Source of the DNA: Nocardioides insulae DSM 17944
GTDB taxonomy: Bacteria; Actinomycetota; Actinomycetes; Propionibacteriales; Nocardioidaceae
Assembly (NCBI RefSeq): GCF_000422825.1
Contig: NZ_AUGU01000013.1
Location: forward strand, 372,001 to 436,000
DNA: 64,000 nt
Direction: 5' to 3'
Under the pieces are notes generated by a model. That model did no database searches and was not told the origin of the DNA. It saw nothing but the letters and a program-made list of their open reading frames with translations. Below, piece after piece: positions 25,746 to 33,504 of this stretch; the stretch's first letter is position 1; every line of letters begins with the position of its first letter. Position numbers and translations under genes: made by a program.

Positions 25746-25919
25746 GTACGCCTACCGGGTGAGCTGACGGATTCGGGCACGACAGGCCCTACACCGGCTC
25801 CACGCCGACCCCTGTGGGAGCGGGTCTGCGTCTCACCGGCGATTCACCCCAGTTGGCTGCCGCGGCAGCCAGGTGGTTCCCCGGCTCCGGATCACCCGAG
25901 TGGTCCGGACTCAGCGCGG
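25746..25919 (-). ncRNA. ydaO/yuaA-type c-di-AMP riboswitch
   Basis: On the minus strand the leader of the NlpC/P60 gene contains the conserved blocks of the ydaO class in order: GGAGCCGGGGAACC (from 25888), GGGGTGAATC, and CCCGAATCCGTCAGCT followed by GGTAGGCG ending at 25748. The 5' CGCTGA near 25910 can pair with the 3' GUAGGCG as helix P1. ydaO riboswitches bind cyclic di-AMP and usually switch genes off; in actinobacteria they sit before cell-wall hydrolases, as here. Exact ends are approximate. Confidence 0.9.
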
Positions 25920-26134
25920 TGCCCGCGTAGACCTGGTGGTCCACTGCCACGGGCACCTGAGCTGTGCACAGTAGTCGGCGCTTGCGGGCGATGCCAAGAT
26001 GCGGATCGCAACCGTGAGACTCGACACCCGACGCGGTCCGATCGTGCTCCGGAAGACGCCGATCCGATCACGTACACCGGATGGCCGATCGCCGGTCCGA
26101 GAGCGCCAGGCCTCCTTCGGCACCGCCCAGGACC

Positions 26135-26177
26135 GATCCATCGATCGACGGCACAGCAGGCGCAGGATCGATGGATC
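26135..26177 (-). terminator. 12-bp inverted repeat downstream of the small Cys protein
   Basis: GATCCATCGATC (26135-26146) pairs perfectly with GATCGATGGATC (26166-26177), 19-base loop. It sits just past the stop at 26183 and may end that transcript. The rest of the 25920-26134 gap shows no gene; it should hold the promoter of the riboswitch transcript. Confidence 0.5.
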
Positions 26178-26182
26178 CAGGC

Positions 26183-26389
26183 TCAGGCCGACTCGACCTG
26201 CGGTGGGTCGACGGCCTCGACCAGTCGCAGCGGTGGGATCAGGCCGCCGTCGGCCAGGACCTCGAGGGCACGCCGCTCCTCGTCCTCGATGGTGAGCTCG
26301 GGTGGGGGTCCGAGCAGCACGGTCACGACACAGTCGTGGCAGGCCAGCCCCCGGACGTCGCAGCGGTCGCAGTCGATTCGTGTGCTCAT
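26183..26389 (-). CDS. Small cysteine-rich protein of unknown function
   Basis: 68 residues. The N-terminus MSTRIDCDRCDVRGLACHDC carries four cysteines as C-X2-C...C-X2-C, compatible with one metal ion, followed by VVTVLLGPP and an acidic helix (LTIEDEERRALEVLADGGL). Start ATG 26389 is where the conserved part begins; a longer frame to 26560 is Arg-rich and non-conserved in appearance. It lies between the NYN-domain gene and the riboswitch-controlled NlpC/P60 gene on the same strand. Short proteins of this pattern accompany this locus in other actinobacteria as far as I recall; their role is not known. Confidence 0.72.
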   Translation of the reverse strand: MSTRIDCDRCDVRGLACHDCVVTVLLGPPPELTIEDEERRALEVLADGGLIPPLRLVEAVDPPQVESA

Positions 26390-26468
26390 GCCTGGACACT
26401 CGCAGCGACCACCGACAGTTCTCGCCCGGCGTGTCGCGACCCGCGTGTCGGCGTACCGCCGACGTGGG

Positions 26469-27779
26469 TCAGCGCTGGTCGGTGAGCTGGTGGAAGGCGG
26501 TGACCGAGACCGACCGCGCGCCGGCCCGGGTGACGTCCACGCTGACCGCACGGTCGTCACTGACCACCAGCACCACCCGGCCGCGGGGTTCGGCCGCCAC
26601 CAGCTCCCGGATCACGTCGTCGGCGATGACCCCCTGCGGGCTGAAGAGCACCCGGACACCCCGCGGCGCGGCCACCACCGGCCGACTCGTGACCTGGGCG
26701 GCGTCGAAGACGACCGTGGTCTCGGCATTGCTCCGGGCCACGAGCGGCGTGATCGCGCGGAGCAGCCGGACGCGCTGCGCCTCCAGTGAGGACTCCGGCC
26801 ACACCGACTTGCTCACGTTGTAGCCGTCGATCAGGAGTCGGACCCGCGGCATCGCCAACAGCTGCTCCAGCATCGCCCCGGTCGTCACCCGGAGGGCCGA
26901 GGTGCTGCCGCCCTCCGACTCCGGCGCCAGCGTCTGCTCGGCACGCTCCCCGGGCGTCCGTGTGGCAGCCGGGAGGGCGAGCTCGCGGCGCAGCCCGGCG
27001 GCGGCGTCCAGGACGGTCTCCAGGAGCACCCGCGTGCGCATGCTGGCCTCGTCCCGCTCGAGACGGACCGCCCGGCGCTCGGCGTTCTCCGCCGCCCCGA
27101 GCCGCTCGACCTCGGCCCGCAGCCGCCGGATCTCCTTCTCCGTCGCCCGCTCGCCGCCCTCGACCCGGGAGCGCAGCGCGGCGCACTCCTCCTCGGCCTC
27201 GGCCACACGCTCCTGGGCGGCGGTCAGGGCGACGCGCGTCTCGCCGAGCTTTCGGCGCAGCGTGCGGTTCTCCTCCTTGACCTCTTCGACCCGGGCCTTC
27301 TTGGCGGACCGCTCGTCGCGGACCTCCTGATCCAACTGCTCGACCCGACGGCGGAGCCGGGCCAGCTCGGCCGACTCGGCGGGGGCCGAGGGCTCGGCGA
27401 GGCCCGCCAGGGCGGCGGCATACGCCACCTCCGCGTGGTCGGGTCGGCGCAGCCAGGCGACCGCGGCCACCTCGGCGGGATCCGCGTCCTTCGGCAGCCC
27501 GTCGGCCGCAACCGCGGCCAGGTCGTACGGCGTCCGCACCGCGCGCCCGATCCGCTCCCGCTCCTCGGGGTCGTCGAGCGCGGCCAGGATCGCGGCGGCC
27601 CCACGCTTGGCCCGACGCCCGGCCGCGAAGGAGGCCACCATGCGCAGCTGCGGGGACAGCCGGGCGACGTCGGGGAGCAGCGCCGCGACGAGACTCACCA
27701 GCCGCGCCCGCACGCTCTCGGGGAGGTCGGTGGCGTTCGCCGGGAGGTGCGCGCTGCCGTCCGTGTCCGTCGTACTCAT
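26469..27779 (-). CDS. NYN-domain (YacP-like) protein with central coiled coil
   Basis: 436 residues. A helical N-terminal part (1-130) contains LSPQLRMVASFAAGRRAKRG. Residues ~135-260 form a long coiled coil of Glu/Arg heptads. From ~310 a NYN/PIN-like nuclease domain begins: RLLIDGYNVSKSVWPESSLEAQR with the first metal-binding Asp, later VVFDAA and VLVVSDDRAVSVDVTRAGARSV with further acids. YacP-like NYN domains are putative RNases. The ATG follows GGGGGGAG. It is divergent from the DEDDh exonuclease gene, with a small tandem repeat in the gap. Confidence 0.85.
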   Translation of the reverse strand: MSTTDTDGSAHLPANATDLPESVRARLVSLVAALLPDVARLSPQLRMVASFAAGRRAKRGAAAILAALDDPEERERIGRAVRTPYDLAAVAADGLPKDADPAEVAAVAWLRRPDHAEVAYAAALAGLAEPSAPAESAELARLRRRVEQLDQEVRDERSAKKARVEEVKEENRTLRRKLGETRVALTAAQERVAEAEEECAALRSRVEGGERATEKEIRRLRAEVERLGAAENAERRAVRLERDEASMRTRVLLETVLDAAAGLRRELALPAATRTPGERAEQTLAPESEGGSTSALRVTTGAMLEQLLAMPRVRLLIDGYNVSKSVWPESSLEAQRVRLLRAITPLVARSNAETTVVFDAAQVTSRPVVAAPRGVRVLFSPQGVIADDVIRELVAAEPRGRVVLVVSDDRAVSVDVTRAGARSVSVTAFHQLTDQR

Positions 27780-27858
27780 CGGGCTCCCCCCTTCCGCGGC
27801 CCACCCTGGTGGGTACGTCGATGCTCAGGCTCACACGGCCCGTCCGGGCCGCGGCACC

Positions 27859-27917
27859 GGGCCGATTCCAGGGCCGACTCCAGGCCGACTCCAGGGCCGA
27901 CTCCAGGGCCGGTTCGT
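27859..27917. repeat. Five tandem copies of a 12-bp unit in a divergent promoter region
   Basis: Units begin at 27859, 27871, 27883, 27894 and 27906. The consensus is GGGCCGACTCCA; unit 3 lacks one G, unit 1 has a T for C, and unit 5 is diverged. They lie between the starts of the NYN gene and the exonuclease gene. Confidence 0.75.
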
Positions 27918-27974
27918 GGCGGCAGCCTACGTCGCCGCACCGCGCGCCGCGCCAGGATTGTCGGTGGTCCCACC

Positions 27975-27980
27975 TAGCGT
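27975..27980 (+). promoter_or_regulatory. -10 hexamer of the exonuclease/GIY-YIG gene
   Basis: TAGCGT ends 8 bases before ATG 27989, a leaderless arrangement. Confidence 0.45.
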
Positions 27981-27988
27981 CCGTGAGC

Positions 27989-29857
27989 ATGAGCAGTAGC
28001 ACCGCCGTGATAGACCCCGCAGGCGGCTCCGACCCGAGCGACCCTCGCCCGCCCAGCGGGCGTTCCGACCGGGCCAGGCGTTGGGCGGAGCAGCGTGGTT
28101 TCGACGAGTTGGGCCGCCCCCTGCGCGATCTCACCTTCTGCGTGGTCGACCTCGAGACCACCGGCGGGTCGCCGGCGGGCGGTTCGATGATCACCGAGAT
28201 CGGCGCGGTCAAGGTGCGCGGCGGCGAGGTGCTGGGGGAGTTCCAGACCCTGGTCGACCCGCACGCTGCGATCCCGCCCTTCATCGCGGTGCTCACCGGG
28301 ATCAGCGATGCCATGGTCGCCGGTGCCCCCGGCATCGACTCCGCCCTGCCCGCCTTCCTGGAGTTCGCCCAGGGGTGCGTCCTGGTGGCCCACAACGCCC
28401 CCTTCGATGTGGGGTTCCTCCAGCACTTCGCCGCCGAGCAGGGCCGGCCGTGGCCGCGCTTCGATGTGGTCGACACCGCCAAGTTGGCCCGCCGGGTGAT
28501 CACCCGCGACGACGCCCCCAACTGCAAGCTCTCCTCGCTCGCCGTCCTCTTCGGTGCGGGCACCACCCCCAACCACCGGGCGCTCTCCGACGCCCGCGCC
28601 ACCGTGGATGTGATGCACGGTCTGTTCGGCCGGCTGGGCGGCCTCGGGGTGCACACCCTGGAGGAGGTGCAGGCCTTCTCGGCCAAGGTGAGCTCCGCCC
28701 AGCGCAAGAAGCGGCACCTCGCGGAGTCCCTACCCCATGCCCCCGGCGTCTACCTCTTCCGTGACGGAGGCGACCGGGTCCTCTACATCGGCACCTCACG
28801 CGATCTCCGCACCCGAGTGCGCTCCTACTTCACCGCCAGCGAGACCCGCTCCCGGATGGGCGAGATGATCGCTCTGGCCGAGCGGGTCGGCGCGGTGGAG
28901 TGCGCCACGGTGCTCGAGGCCCAGGTGCGCGAGCTGCGCCTGATCGCGCAGCACAAGCCGCCCTACAACCGGCGGTCCCGGTTCCCCGAGCGCCAGCATT
29001 TCGTCAAGCTCACCCGCGAGCCGTGGCCCCGGCTGAGCCTGGTGCGGCAGGTGCTCGACGACGAGGCCGACTACCTGGGCCCGTTCCGCTCCCGTCAGGC
29101 CGCCCAGGCCTGCATCGACGCCCTGCACCAGGTGTTCCCGGTGCGGCAGTGCTCCGACCGGCTTGCTCGGCGGCCCGACAAGAGTCCATGCGTCCTGGCC
29201 GAGATGGGCCGCTGTCTCTCCCCCTGCGACGGCAGCACCGATGAGACGACCTACGCCGCCATGGTCGCGCGCCTCCGCCAGGCGCTGGTGGAGCGTCCCG
29301 ACGCGGTCGTCGACTCCCTGCACGACGCGATGGCACGCCTGGCCGCCGAGGAGAGGTTCGAGGAGGCGGGCGGACAACGCGACCGGCTGGCCGCGTTCCT
29401 GCGCGCCTCCGCCCGCACCCAGCGACTCAGCGCCCTGACCCGCTGCCCCGAGGTCGTCGCGATCCGGCAGGAGGGAGAGCCGGCCACGGTCGAGCATCGC
29501 CCCCGGAGCCGCTGGGTCGTCCACGTGATCCGCTTCGGACGGCTGGCCGCCGCCGGAGTGCTCCCGCCGCGCGGCGACGCCCACGCCTACCTCGACCAAT
29601 TGCGCGCTTCCGCCGAGACGGTCACCTCCGCGCCCGGCCCCGTCCCGGCCGCGTCGGCGGAGGAGACCGAGGTCATCCTGCGCTGGCTGGAGTCGCCCGG
29701 AGTCCGACTGGCCGCGGTCGAGGGCGAGTGGTCCTGTCCGGTCGGTGGCGCGGCCGGACAGCTCGCGGTCCACGACGCGGTCGCGGAGTCCCGACGTCAG
29801 CTCGTGCCCTTCGACGAGCCCCGGGAGCTTCGTCCGGTGGCACAACCGGTGCGCTGA
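27989..29857 (+). CDS. DEDDh exonuclease fused to GIY-YIG (UvrC/Cho-like) nuclease
   Basis: 622 residues. The N-terminal exonuclease (50-210) has VVDLETTG (Asp54, Glu56), AHNAPFD (Asp140) and HRALSDA (His196, Asp201), the DnaQ-type DEDDh set. A GIY-YIG nuclease follows: GVYLF at 253-257, LYIG at 265-268, then an Arg-rich helix, with a Cys-containing region (RQCSDRL, CVLAEMGRCLSPC) as in UvrC N-terminal halves, and a UvrB-contact-like segment. It probably trims or incises damaged DNA. The M. tuberculosis counterpart is Rv2191. ATG 27989 is used; GTG 27983 is in frame just upstream. Confidence 0.9.
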   Translation: MSSSTAVIDPAGGSDPSDPRPPSGRSDRARRWAEQRGFDELGRPLRDLTFCVVDLETTGGSPAGGSMITEIGAVKVRGGEVLGEFQTLVDPHAAIPPFIAVLTGISDAMVAGAPGIDSALPAFLEFAQGCVLVAHNAPFDVGFLQHFAAEQGRPWPRFDVVDTAKLARRVITRDDAPNCKLSSLAVLFGAGTTPNHRALSDARATVDVMHGLFGRLGGLGVHTLEEVQAFSAKVSSAQRKKRHLAESLPHAPGVYLFRDGGDRVLYIGTSRDLRTRVRSYFTASETRSRMGEMIALAERVGAVECATVLEAQVRELRLIAQHKPPYNRRSRFPERQHFVKLTREPWPRLSLVRQVLDDEADYLGPFRSRQAAQACIDALHQVFPVRQCSDRLARRPDKSPCVLAEMGRCLSPCDGSTDETTYAAMVARLRQALVERPDAVVDSLHDAMARLAAEERFEEAGGQRDRLAAFLRASARTQRLSALTRCPEVVAIRQEGEPATVEHRPRSRWVVHVIRFGRLAAAGVLPPRGDAHAYLDQLRASAETVTSAPGPVPAASAEETEVILRWLESPGVRLAAVEGEWSCPVGGAAGQLAVHDAVAESRRQLVPFDEPRELRPVAQPVR

Positions 29858-29881
29858 GCGGCCGACCTCGCCCGGCCCCGC

Positions 29882-29887
29882 TACGGT
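29882..29887 (+). promoter_or_regulatory. -10 hexamer of the AsnC-domain gene
   Basis: TACGGT ends 6 bases before GTG 29894. Confidence 0.45.
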
Positions 29888-29893
29888 GGTCCC

Positions 29894-30172
29894 GTGATCA
29901 CCGCCATCGTCTTCATCAACGCCGAGGTCGACCGGATCCCCGAGGTGGCCGAGGAGATCGCCGCCATCGACGGGGTGAGCGAGGTCTACTCCGTGACGGG
30001 GCAGATCGACCTGGTCGCACTCGTCCGGGTGCGCGACCACGAGCAGATCGCCGCCGTCGTCTCCGACCGGCTCAACAAGGTCCAGGGGGTCACCGGCACC
30101 GAGACCCACATCGCCTTCCGCGCCTACTCCAGGCACGACCTCGAGTCCGCCTTCTCCCTCGGCTTGGACTGA
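29894..30172 (+). CDS. Lrp/AsnC ligand-binding (RAM) domain protein without HTH
   Basis: 92 residues made only of the AsnC-type alpha-beta sandwich: ITAIVFINAEVDRIPEVAEEIAAI, then VSEVYSVTGQIDLVALVRV and a final THIAFRAYSRHDLESAF. The DNA-binding helix-turn-helix of full Lrp regulators is absent. Such stand-alone RAM domains oligomerise and bind small ligands, often amino acids, and may modulate partner proteins. The GTG start has a -10 box 6 bases before it. It lies between the exonuclease gene and the convergent trpD. Confidence 0.87.
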   Translation: MITAIVFINAEVDRIPEVAEEIAAIDGVSEVYSVTGQIDLVALVRVRDHEQIAAVVSDRLNKVQGVTGTETHIAFRAYSRHDLESAFSLGLD

Positions 30173-30194
30173 TCTCCCGCCCGCCCGCCGGGGA

Positions 30195-30259
30195 GGGCCG
30201 GCACAGGTTCGACCCGCTGCGGGCCGGCGTAGGCATCCGCCGATCCCCCGTGCCGGCCC
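30195..30259. terminator. Large hairpin between convergent AsnC-domain gene and trpD
   Basis: GGGCCGGCAC (30195-30204) pairs with GTGCCGGCCC (30250-30259). The 45-base loop can fold further. It lies between two convergent genes. Confidence 0.5.
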
Positions 30260-30281
30260 GACGCCGGCGCGGACACCTACT

Positions 30282-31322
30282 TCAGCGCGAGCCCTCGACC
30301 CACCGCTCGAGCACCTGCTGCGCGGCGCCGGAGTCGATCGAGTCGCGTGCCCTCGCGATCCCGGCGGCGAGCACGTCGTCCACCGACCCCGGCGCGGCGT
30401 CGTAGACCGCCAGCGCGGCCCCGGTGTTGAGCAGCACCGCGTCACGCGCTGCCCCCTTCTCCCCGGCGAGCACCCGGCGCACGACGTCGGCGTTGTACTC
30501 CGCGTCGTCGCCACGCAGATCGGCCGCACTCGCCCTGGCCAGGCCGTGGTCGAGCGGCTCGACCGCGTGCCGGGTCACCTGCCCGTCCTTGACCACCCAC
30601 AGGGCCGAGGTGGTGGTGGTGGTGAGTTCGTCGAGGCCGTCGTCGCCGCGGAAGACCCAGGCGTCCAGGCCCCGCTCGGCGAACACGCCCGCCATCACCG
30701 GGGCGATGGCGGGGTCGGCACAGCCGATCGCATTCGCGGCCGGTCGGGCCGGGTTCGAGATCGGGCCGAGCAGGTTGAAGCTCGTGCCGATGCCGAGTTC
30801 GCGTCGGGCGAGGGCGGTGTGTCGCATGGCGGGGTTGAACGCCGCCGCGAAGAGGAAGGTGATCCCGGCCGACTCGGCCAGGGCGGTGATCCGCTCGACC
30901 GGGAGGTCGAGGCGGACACCCAGCGCCTCCAGTACGTCGGCCGAACCCGACTTGGAGGAGGCCGAGCGGTTGCCGTGCTTGACGACCTTGGCTCCTGCGC
31001 CGGCAGCGACGATCGCCGACATGGAGGAGATGTTGACCGACATCGACCGGTCGCCACCGGTGCCGACGATCTCCAGCAGCCGCCCGGGCACCGAGATCGG
31101 TGTCGCCCGCGCCAGCATCGCGTCGGAGAGCGCGCGCAACTCCTCGATGGTCTCGCCCTTGGCGCGCAGGGCGACGGAGAAGCCGGCGATCTGCGCGGGG
31201 CTGGCCTCCCCGGCGAGGATCTCGCCCATCGCCCACGCGGTCTGCTGGGCACTGAGATCCCGGCCCGCGACCAGTGCGGCGAGGACCTCGGGCCAGCTGA
31301 TCGGATCCGTCACGTCCGTCAC
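30282..31322 (-). CDS. trpD: Anthranilate phosphoribosyltransferase
   Basis: 346 residues. Diagnostic motifs: EIVGTGGDRSMSVNIS for the phosphoribosyl pyrophosphate, KHGNRSASSKSGSADVLEALG, NPAMRHT, and GTSFNLLGPISNPA. It joins anthranilate to PRPP in tryptophan synthesis. The GTG at 31322 overlaps the stop of the upstream receiver-domain gene by 4 bases; another GTG at 31313 is possible. The gene is away from other trp genes and next to ctaE, as in M. tuberculosis (Rv2192c-Rv2193). No trp attenuator was noticed. Confidence 0.95.
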   Translation of the reverse strand: MTDVTDPISWPEVLAALVAGRDLSAQQTAWAMGEILAGEASPAQIAGFSVALRAKGETIEELRALSDAMLARATPISVPGRLLEIVGTGGDRSMSVNISSMSAIVAAGAGAKVVKHGNRSASSKSGSADVLEALGVRLDLPVERITALAESAGITFLFAAAFNPAMRHTALARRELGIGTSFNLLGPISNPARPAANAIGCADPAIAPVMAGVFAERGLDAWVFRGDDGLDELTTTTTSALWVVKDGQVTRHAVEPLDHGLARASAADLRGDDAEYNADVVRRVLAGEKGAARDAVLLNTGAALAVYDAAPGSVDDVLAAGIARARDSIDSGAAQQVLERWVEGSR

Positions 31323-31759
31323 CGACCGTTCGGCGTCGTGGCGGACAGGTCCGAGCCCGCCAGCCGGGCGCGGAGCAGCGCCACAACCTTTCCGGCGAGC
31401 TCGACCGGGTCGATCGGCTGGCTCACCGCCGCCTCGGCCCGGGACCAGGTCGCCAGCCAGGCGTCCTGGGGACGCCCCGTCAGCACGACGATCGGGGGGC
31501 ACGGGTCGATCTCGTCCTTGAGCTGCTTGGCGATCCCCAGGCCGCCGGCCGGGACGGCCTCGCCGTCGAGGACGGCCAGGTCGATCCCACCGGCGTCGAG
31601 GTGGGCCAGCACCACCGGCTCGGTCGCCACCTGGACGTACTCCACCTCGGGGAGATCCGGGTGCGGACGACGCCCCAGTGCCAGGATCACCTGTTCGCGG
31701 GTGGTGACGTCGTCGCTGTAGACGAGTACCTGCAGCGGTTTCGCGTTCGGGTCGGTCAC
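31319..31759 (-). CDS. Stand-alone receiver-like domain protein
   Basis: 146 residues with a response-regulator fold and no output domain. The acidic pocket (SDD at 15-17), the phospho-acceptor Asp65 in LAVLDGEA and Thr94 in VVLTG are in place, but the conserved Lys is replaced: the KPxD segment reads SQPID with Gln114. This makes normal phosphorelay switching doubtful. GTG 31759 has TAGAGT 7 bases upstream, so it is leaderless; the longer frame to 31795 crosses that promoter. It is co-translated with trpD and divergent from ctaE-qcrCAB. Confidence 0.8.
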   Translation of the reverse strand: MTDPNAKPLQVLVYSDDVTTREQVILALGRRPHPDLPEVEYVQVATEPVVLAHLDAGGIDLAVLDGEAVPAGGLGIAKQLKDEIDPCPPIVVLTGRPQDAWLATWSRAEAAVSQPIDPVELAGKVVALLRARLAGSDLSATTPNGR

Positions 31760-31766
31760 GTCGGGG

Positions 31767-31772
31767 ACTCTA
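31767..31772 (-). promoter_or_regulatory. -10 hexamer of the receiver-trpD operon
   Basis: Reads TAGAGT on the minus strand and ends 7 bases before GTG 31759. Confidence 0.5.
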
Positions 31773-31869
31773 CCGCTCCGTTGCTGTGGTGCCACTGAGA
31801 CGTTCTCAGGCTCCGGCGGGGCACTCCTGGGGCCTACCAGACAGGCCCTCCGAGGCGCTCCTCGGGCAC

Positions 31870-31898
31870 CCTGTGAACTTTGTTAAAGCATCCTGTGA
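31870..31898 (+). promoter_or_regulatory. Putative operator region upstream of ctaE
   Basis: An unusually AT-rich patch. CCTGTGA occurs at 31870-31876 and 31892-31898, exactly 22 bp apart. TGTGA-N6-TTAAA at 31872-31887 matches 8 of 10 fixed positions of the CRP/GlxR consensus TGTGA-N6-TCACA. It lies 38-66 bases before the ctaE ATG. Confidence 0.4.
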
Positions 31899-31935
31899 GG
31901 GGGTCGGGATGCTCTCGGCGCCGACTACAGACATA

Positions 31936-32586
31936 ATGGCGCACGTGGCGACAGCAGCATCGACGATTCCGGCATCCCGGCTACACGGGCATCACGACCG
32001 ACCGAGCATGGTCAGCGTCGGGACGATCATCTGGCTCTCCAGTGAGCTGATGTTCTTCGCGGCCCTGTTCGCGGCCTACTTCACGATCCGGGCGGTGAGT
32101 CCGGAGCTGTGGGAGATGAACACCGAGAAGCTGAACGTTCCGTTCGCCCTGGCCAACACCACGATCCTGGTGTTGTCCTCGGTGACCTGCCAGATGGGCG
32201 TGTTCAAGGCCGAGGCGGGCAAGGTCGGTCGCACCGGGTCGGTGTTCGCCGTCAACCAGTGGGGACTCCGCGAGTGGTTCATCCTCACCTACATCATGGG
32301 AGCGATCTTCATCGGCGGCCAGGCGTTCGAGTACGCCATGCTGATCCAGGAAGGCGTGACCATCCCCTCCTCGGGCTACGGCACGATGTTCTACCTGACC
32401 ACGGGCTTCCACGGTCTGCACGTGCTCGGCGGTTTGATCGCGTTCCTCTTCGTCCTGGGCCGGACCTATCTGGCCCGCCGGTTCACTCATGAGCAGGCGG
32501 TCAGCGCGATCGTGGTCTCGTACTACTGGCACTTCGTGGACGTGGTCTGGATCGGCCTGTTCGCCACCATCTACCTGATCAAGTAG
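31936..32586 (+). CDS. ctaE: Cytochrome c oxidase subunit III
   Basis: 216 residues, five to six membrane spans. [26 protein letters not shown] is the usual opening of actinobacterial Cta[12 protein letters not shown] and [15 protein letters not shown] are the conserved late helices. It is a core, cofactor-free subunit of the aa3 oxidase. ATG 31936 gives the family length; ATG 31909 would add nine residues and follows a G-rich stretch. It heads the ctaE-qcrC-qcrA-qcrB transcription unit, the standard actinobacterial order for the bc1-aa3 supercomplex. Confidence 0.95.
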   Translation: MAHVATAASTIPASRLHGHHDRPSMVSVGTIIWLSSELMFFAALFAAYFTIRAVSPELWEMNTEKLNVPFALANTTILVLSSVTCQMGVFKAEAGKVGRTGSVFAVNQWGLREWFILTYIMGAIFIGGQAFEYAMLIQEGVTIPSSGYGTMFYLTTGFHGLHVLGGLIAFLFVLGRTYLARRFTHEQAVSAIVVSYYWHFVDVVWIGLFATIYLIK

Positions 32587-32628
32587 CCACCGAGTAGGGC
32601 TGGATCCCGCGAACGACAAGGATTGAAT

Positions 32629-33504
32629 GTGCGTTTCTTGAATCGCTCCGCCGCCTCGCTGTCACGGCATCGCCGTGGCCGCCTGGCCGGGTTGGTGCTG
32701 CTGCTCGTCGGCTTGATCATCTCCGGTGGCCTGTATGCGACCTTCTCCCCCGCCTCCTCGGCCACGCAGTCGAAGACCGATGCCGAACTCGTGGAGGAGG
32801 GTCGCCAACTGTTCCTGACCGGCTGCTCCTTCTGCCACGGCCAGAACGCCGAGGGCATCACCACGGTCAACGGCCAGTTCGTCGGCCCGTCCCTGGTCGG
32901 TGTCGGCGCTGCCGCCGTCGACTTCCAGATGGGCACCGGGCGGATGCCGCTCACCATCCCCGGTCAGCAGGCCCCCTCGAAGCCGGGCGCTTACACCGAC
33001 GAGGAGATCGAGGCGATCGGCGCGTACGTCGCCAGCCTGGCCCCGGGTCCGGCCGTGCCGGACGAGGAGTACCTCACCATCGAGAACCTCTCCGATGAGG
33101 AGCAGCAGGAGGCCATCTCCCGCGGCGGCCAGATCTTCTTGACCAACTGCACCGCCTGCCACAACTTCTCCGGCAAGGGTGGCGCGATGCCGCGCGGCGG
33201 CTACGCGCCGAACATCCTCAACACCGACCCGAAGCACATCTACGAGGCCATGCTCACCGGCCCGCAGTCGATGGACACCTTCTCCAACGGCAACCTCTCC
33301 CCCGAGGAGAAGCGTGACGTGATCGCCTATGTCGGGTCGATGCGTGACATGCCCGGTTACGGCGGCTTCAGCATGGGCGCCCTCGGACCGGTCTCGGAGG
33401 GCATGTTCGCCTGGTTGGTCGGTCTCGGCTCGCTGGTCGGCTTCGCCATCTGGATCGCTGCGCACACCACCCGCACCAAGAAGAAGAAGGGACAGGAGGC
33501 GTGA
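32629..33504 (+). CDS. qcrC: Cytochrome bc1 complex diheme cytochrome c subunit
   Basis: 291 residues. An N-terminal membrane segment (LAGLVLLLVGLIISGGLYATF) precedes two c-type heme sites, CSFCH at 66-70 and CTACH at 174-178, and a C-terminal anchor (MFAWLVGLGSLVGFAIWIAAH) with a Lys-rich tail. This cc1 protein replaces both cytochrome c1 and soluble cytochrome c, passing electrons directly to the aa3 oxidase. GTG 32629 follows AAGGA with 6 bases of spacing. The stop overlaps the qcrA start by 4 bases. Confidence 0.96.
   Translation: MRFLNRSAASLSRHRRGRLAGLVLLLVGLIISGGLYATFSPASSATQSKTDAELVEEGRQLFLTGCSFCHGQNAEGITTVNGQFVGPSLVGVGAAAVDFQMGTGRMPLTIPGQQAPSKPGAYTDEEIEAIGAYVASLAPGPAVPDEEYLTIENLSDEEQQEAISRGGQIFLTNCTACHNFSGKGGAMPRGGYAPNILNTDPKHIYEAMLTGPQSMDTFSNGNLSPEEKRDVIAYVGSMRDMPGYGGFSMGALGPVSEGMFAWLVGLGSLVGFAIWIAAHTTRTKKKKGQEA

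Noticed and set aside
24731..25780. Start of the NlpC/P60 protein at GTG 25780
   Set aside because: This codon and the next 30 bases are part of the conserved 3' end of the ydaO aptamer; GTG 25720 gives a proper signal peptide.
25920..26134. Possible gene in the 460-base gap between the NlpC/P60 start and the small Cys protein
   Set aside because: Open frames here are Arg/Ser-rich, lack ribosome-binding sites and overlap the riboswitch or inverted repeat; no support found.
27776..28717. Long minus-strand frames opposite the exonuclease gene
   Set aside because: The strand-plus frame has the DEDDh motifs and a leaderless promoter; the opposite frames have none.
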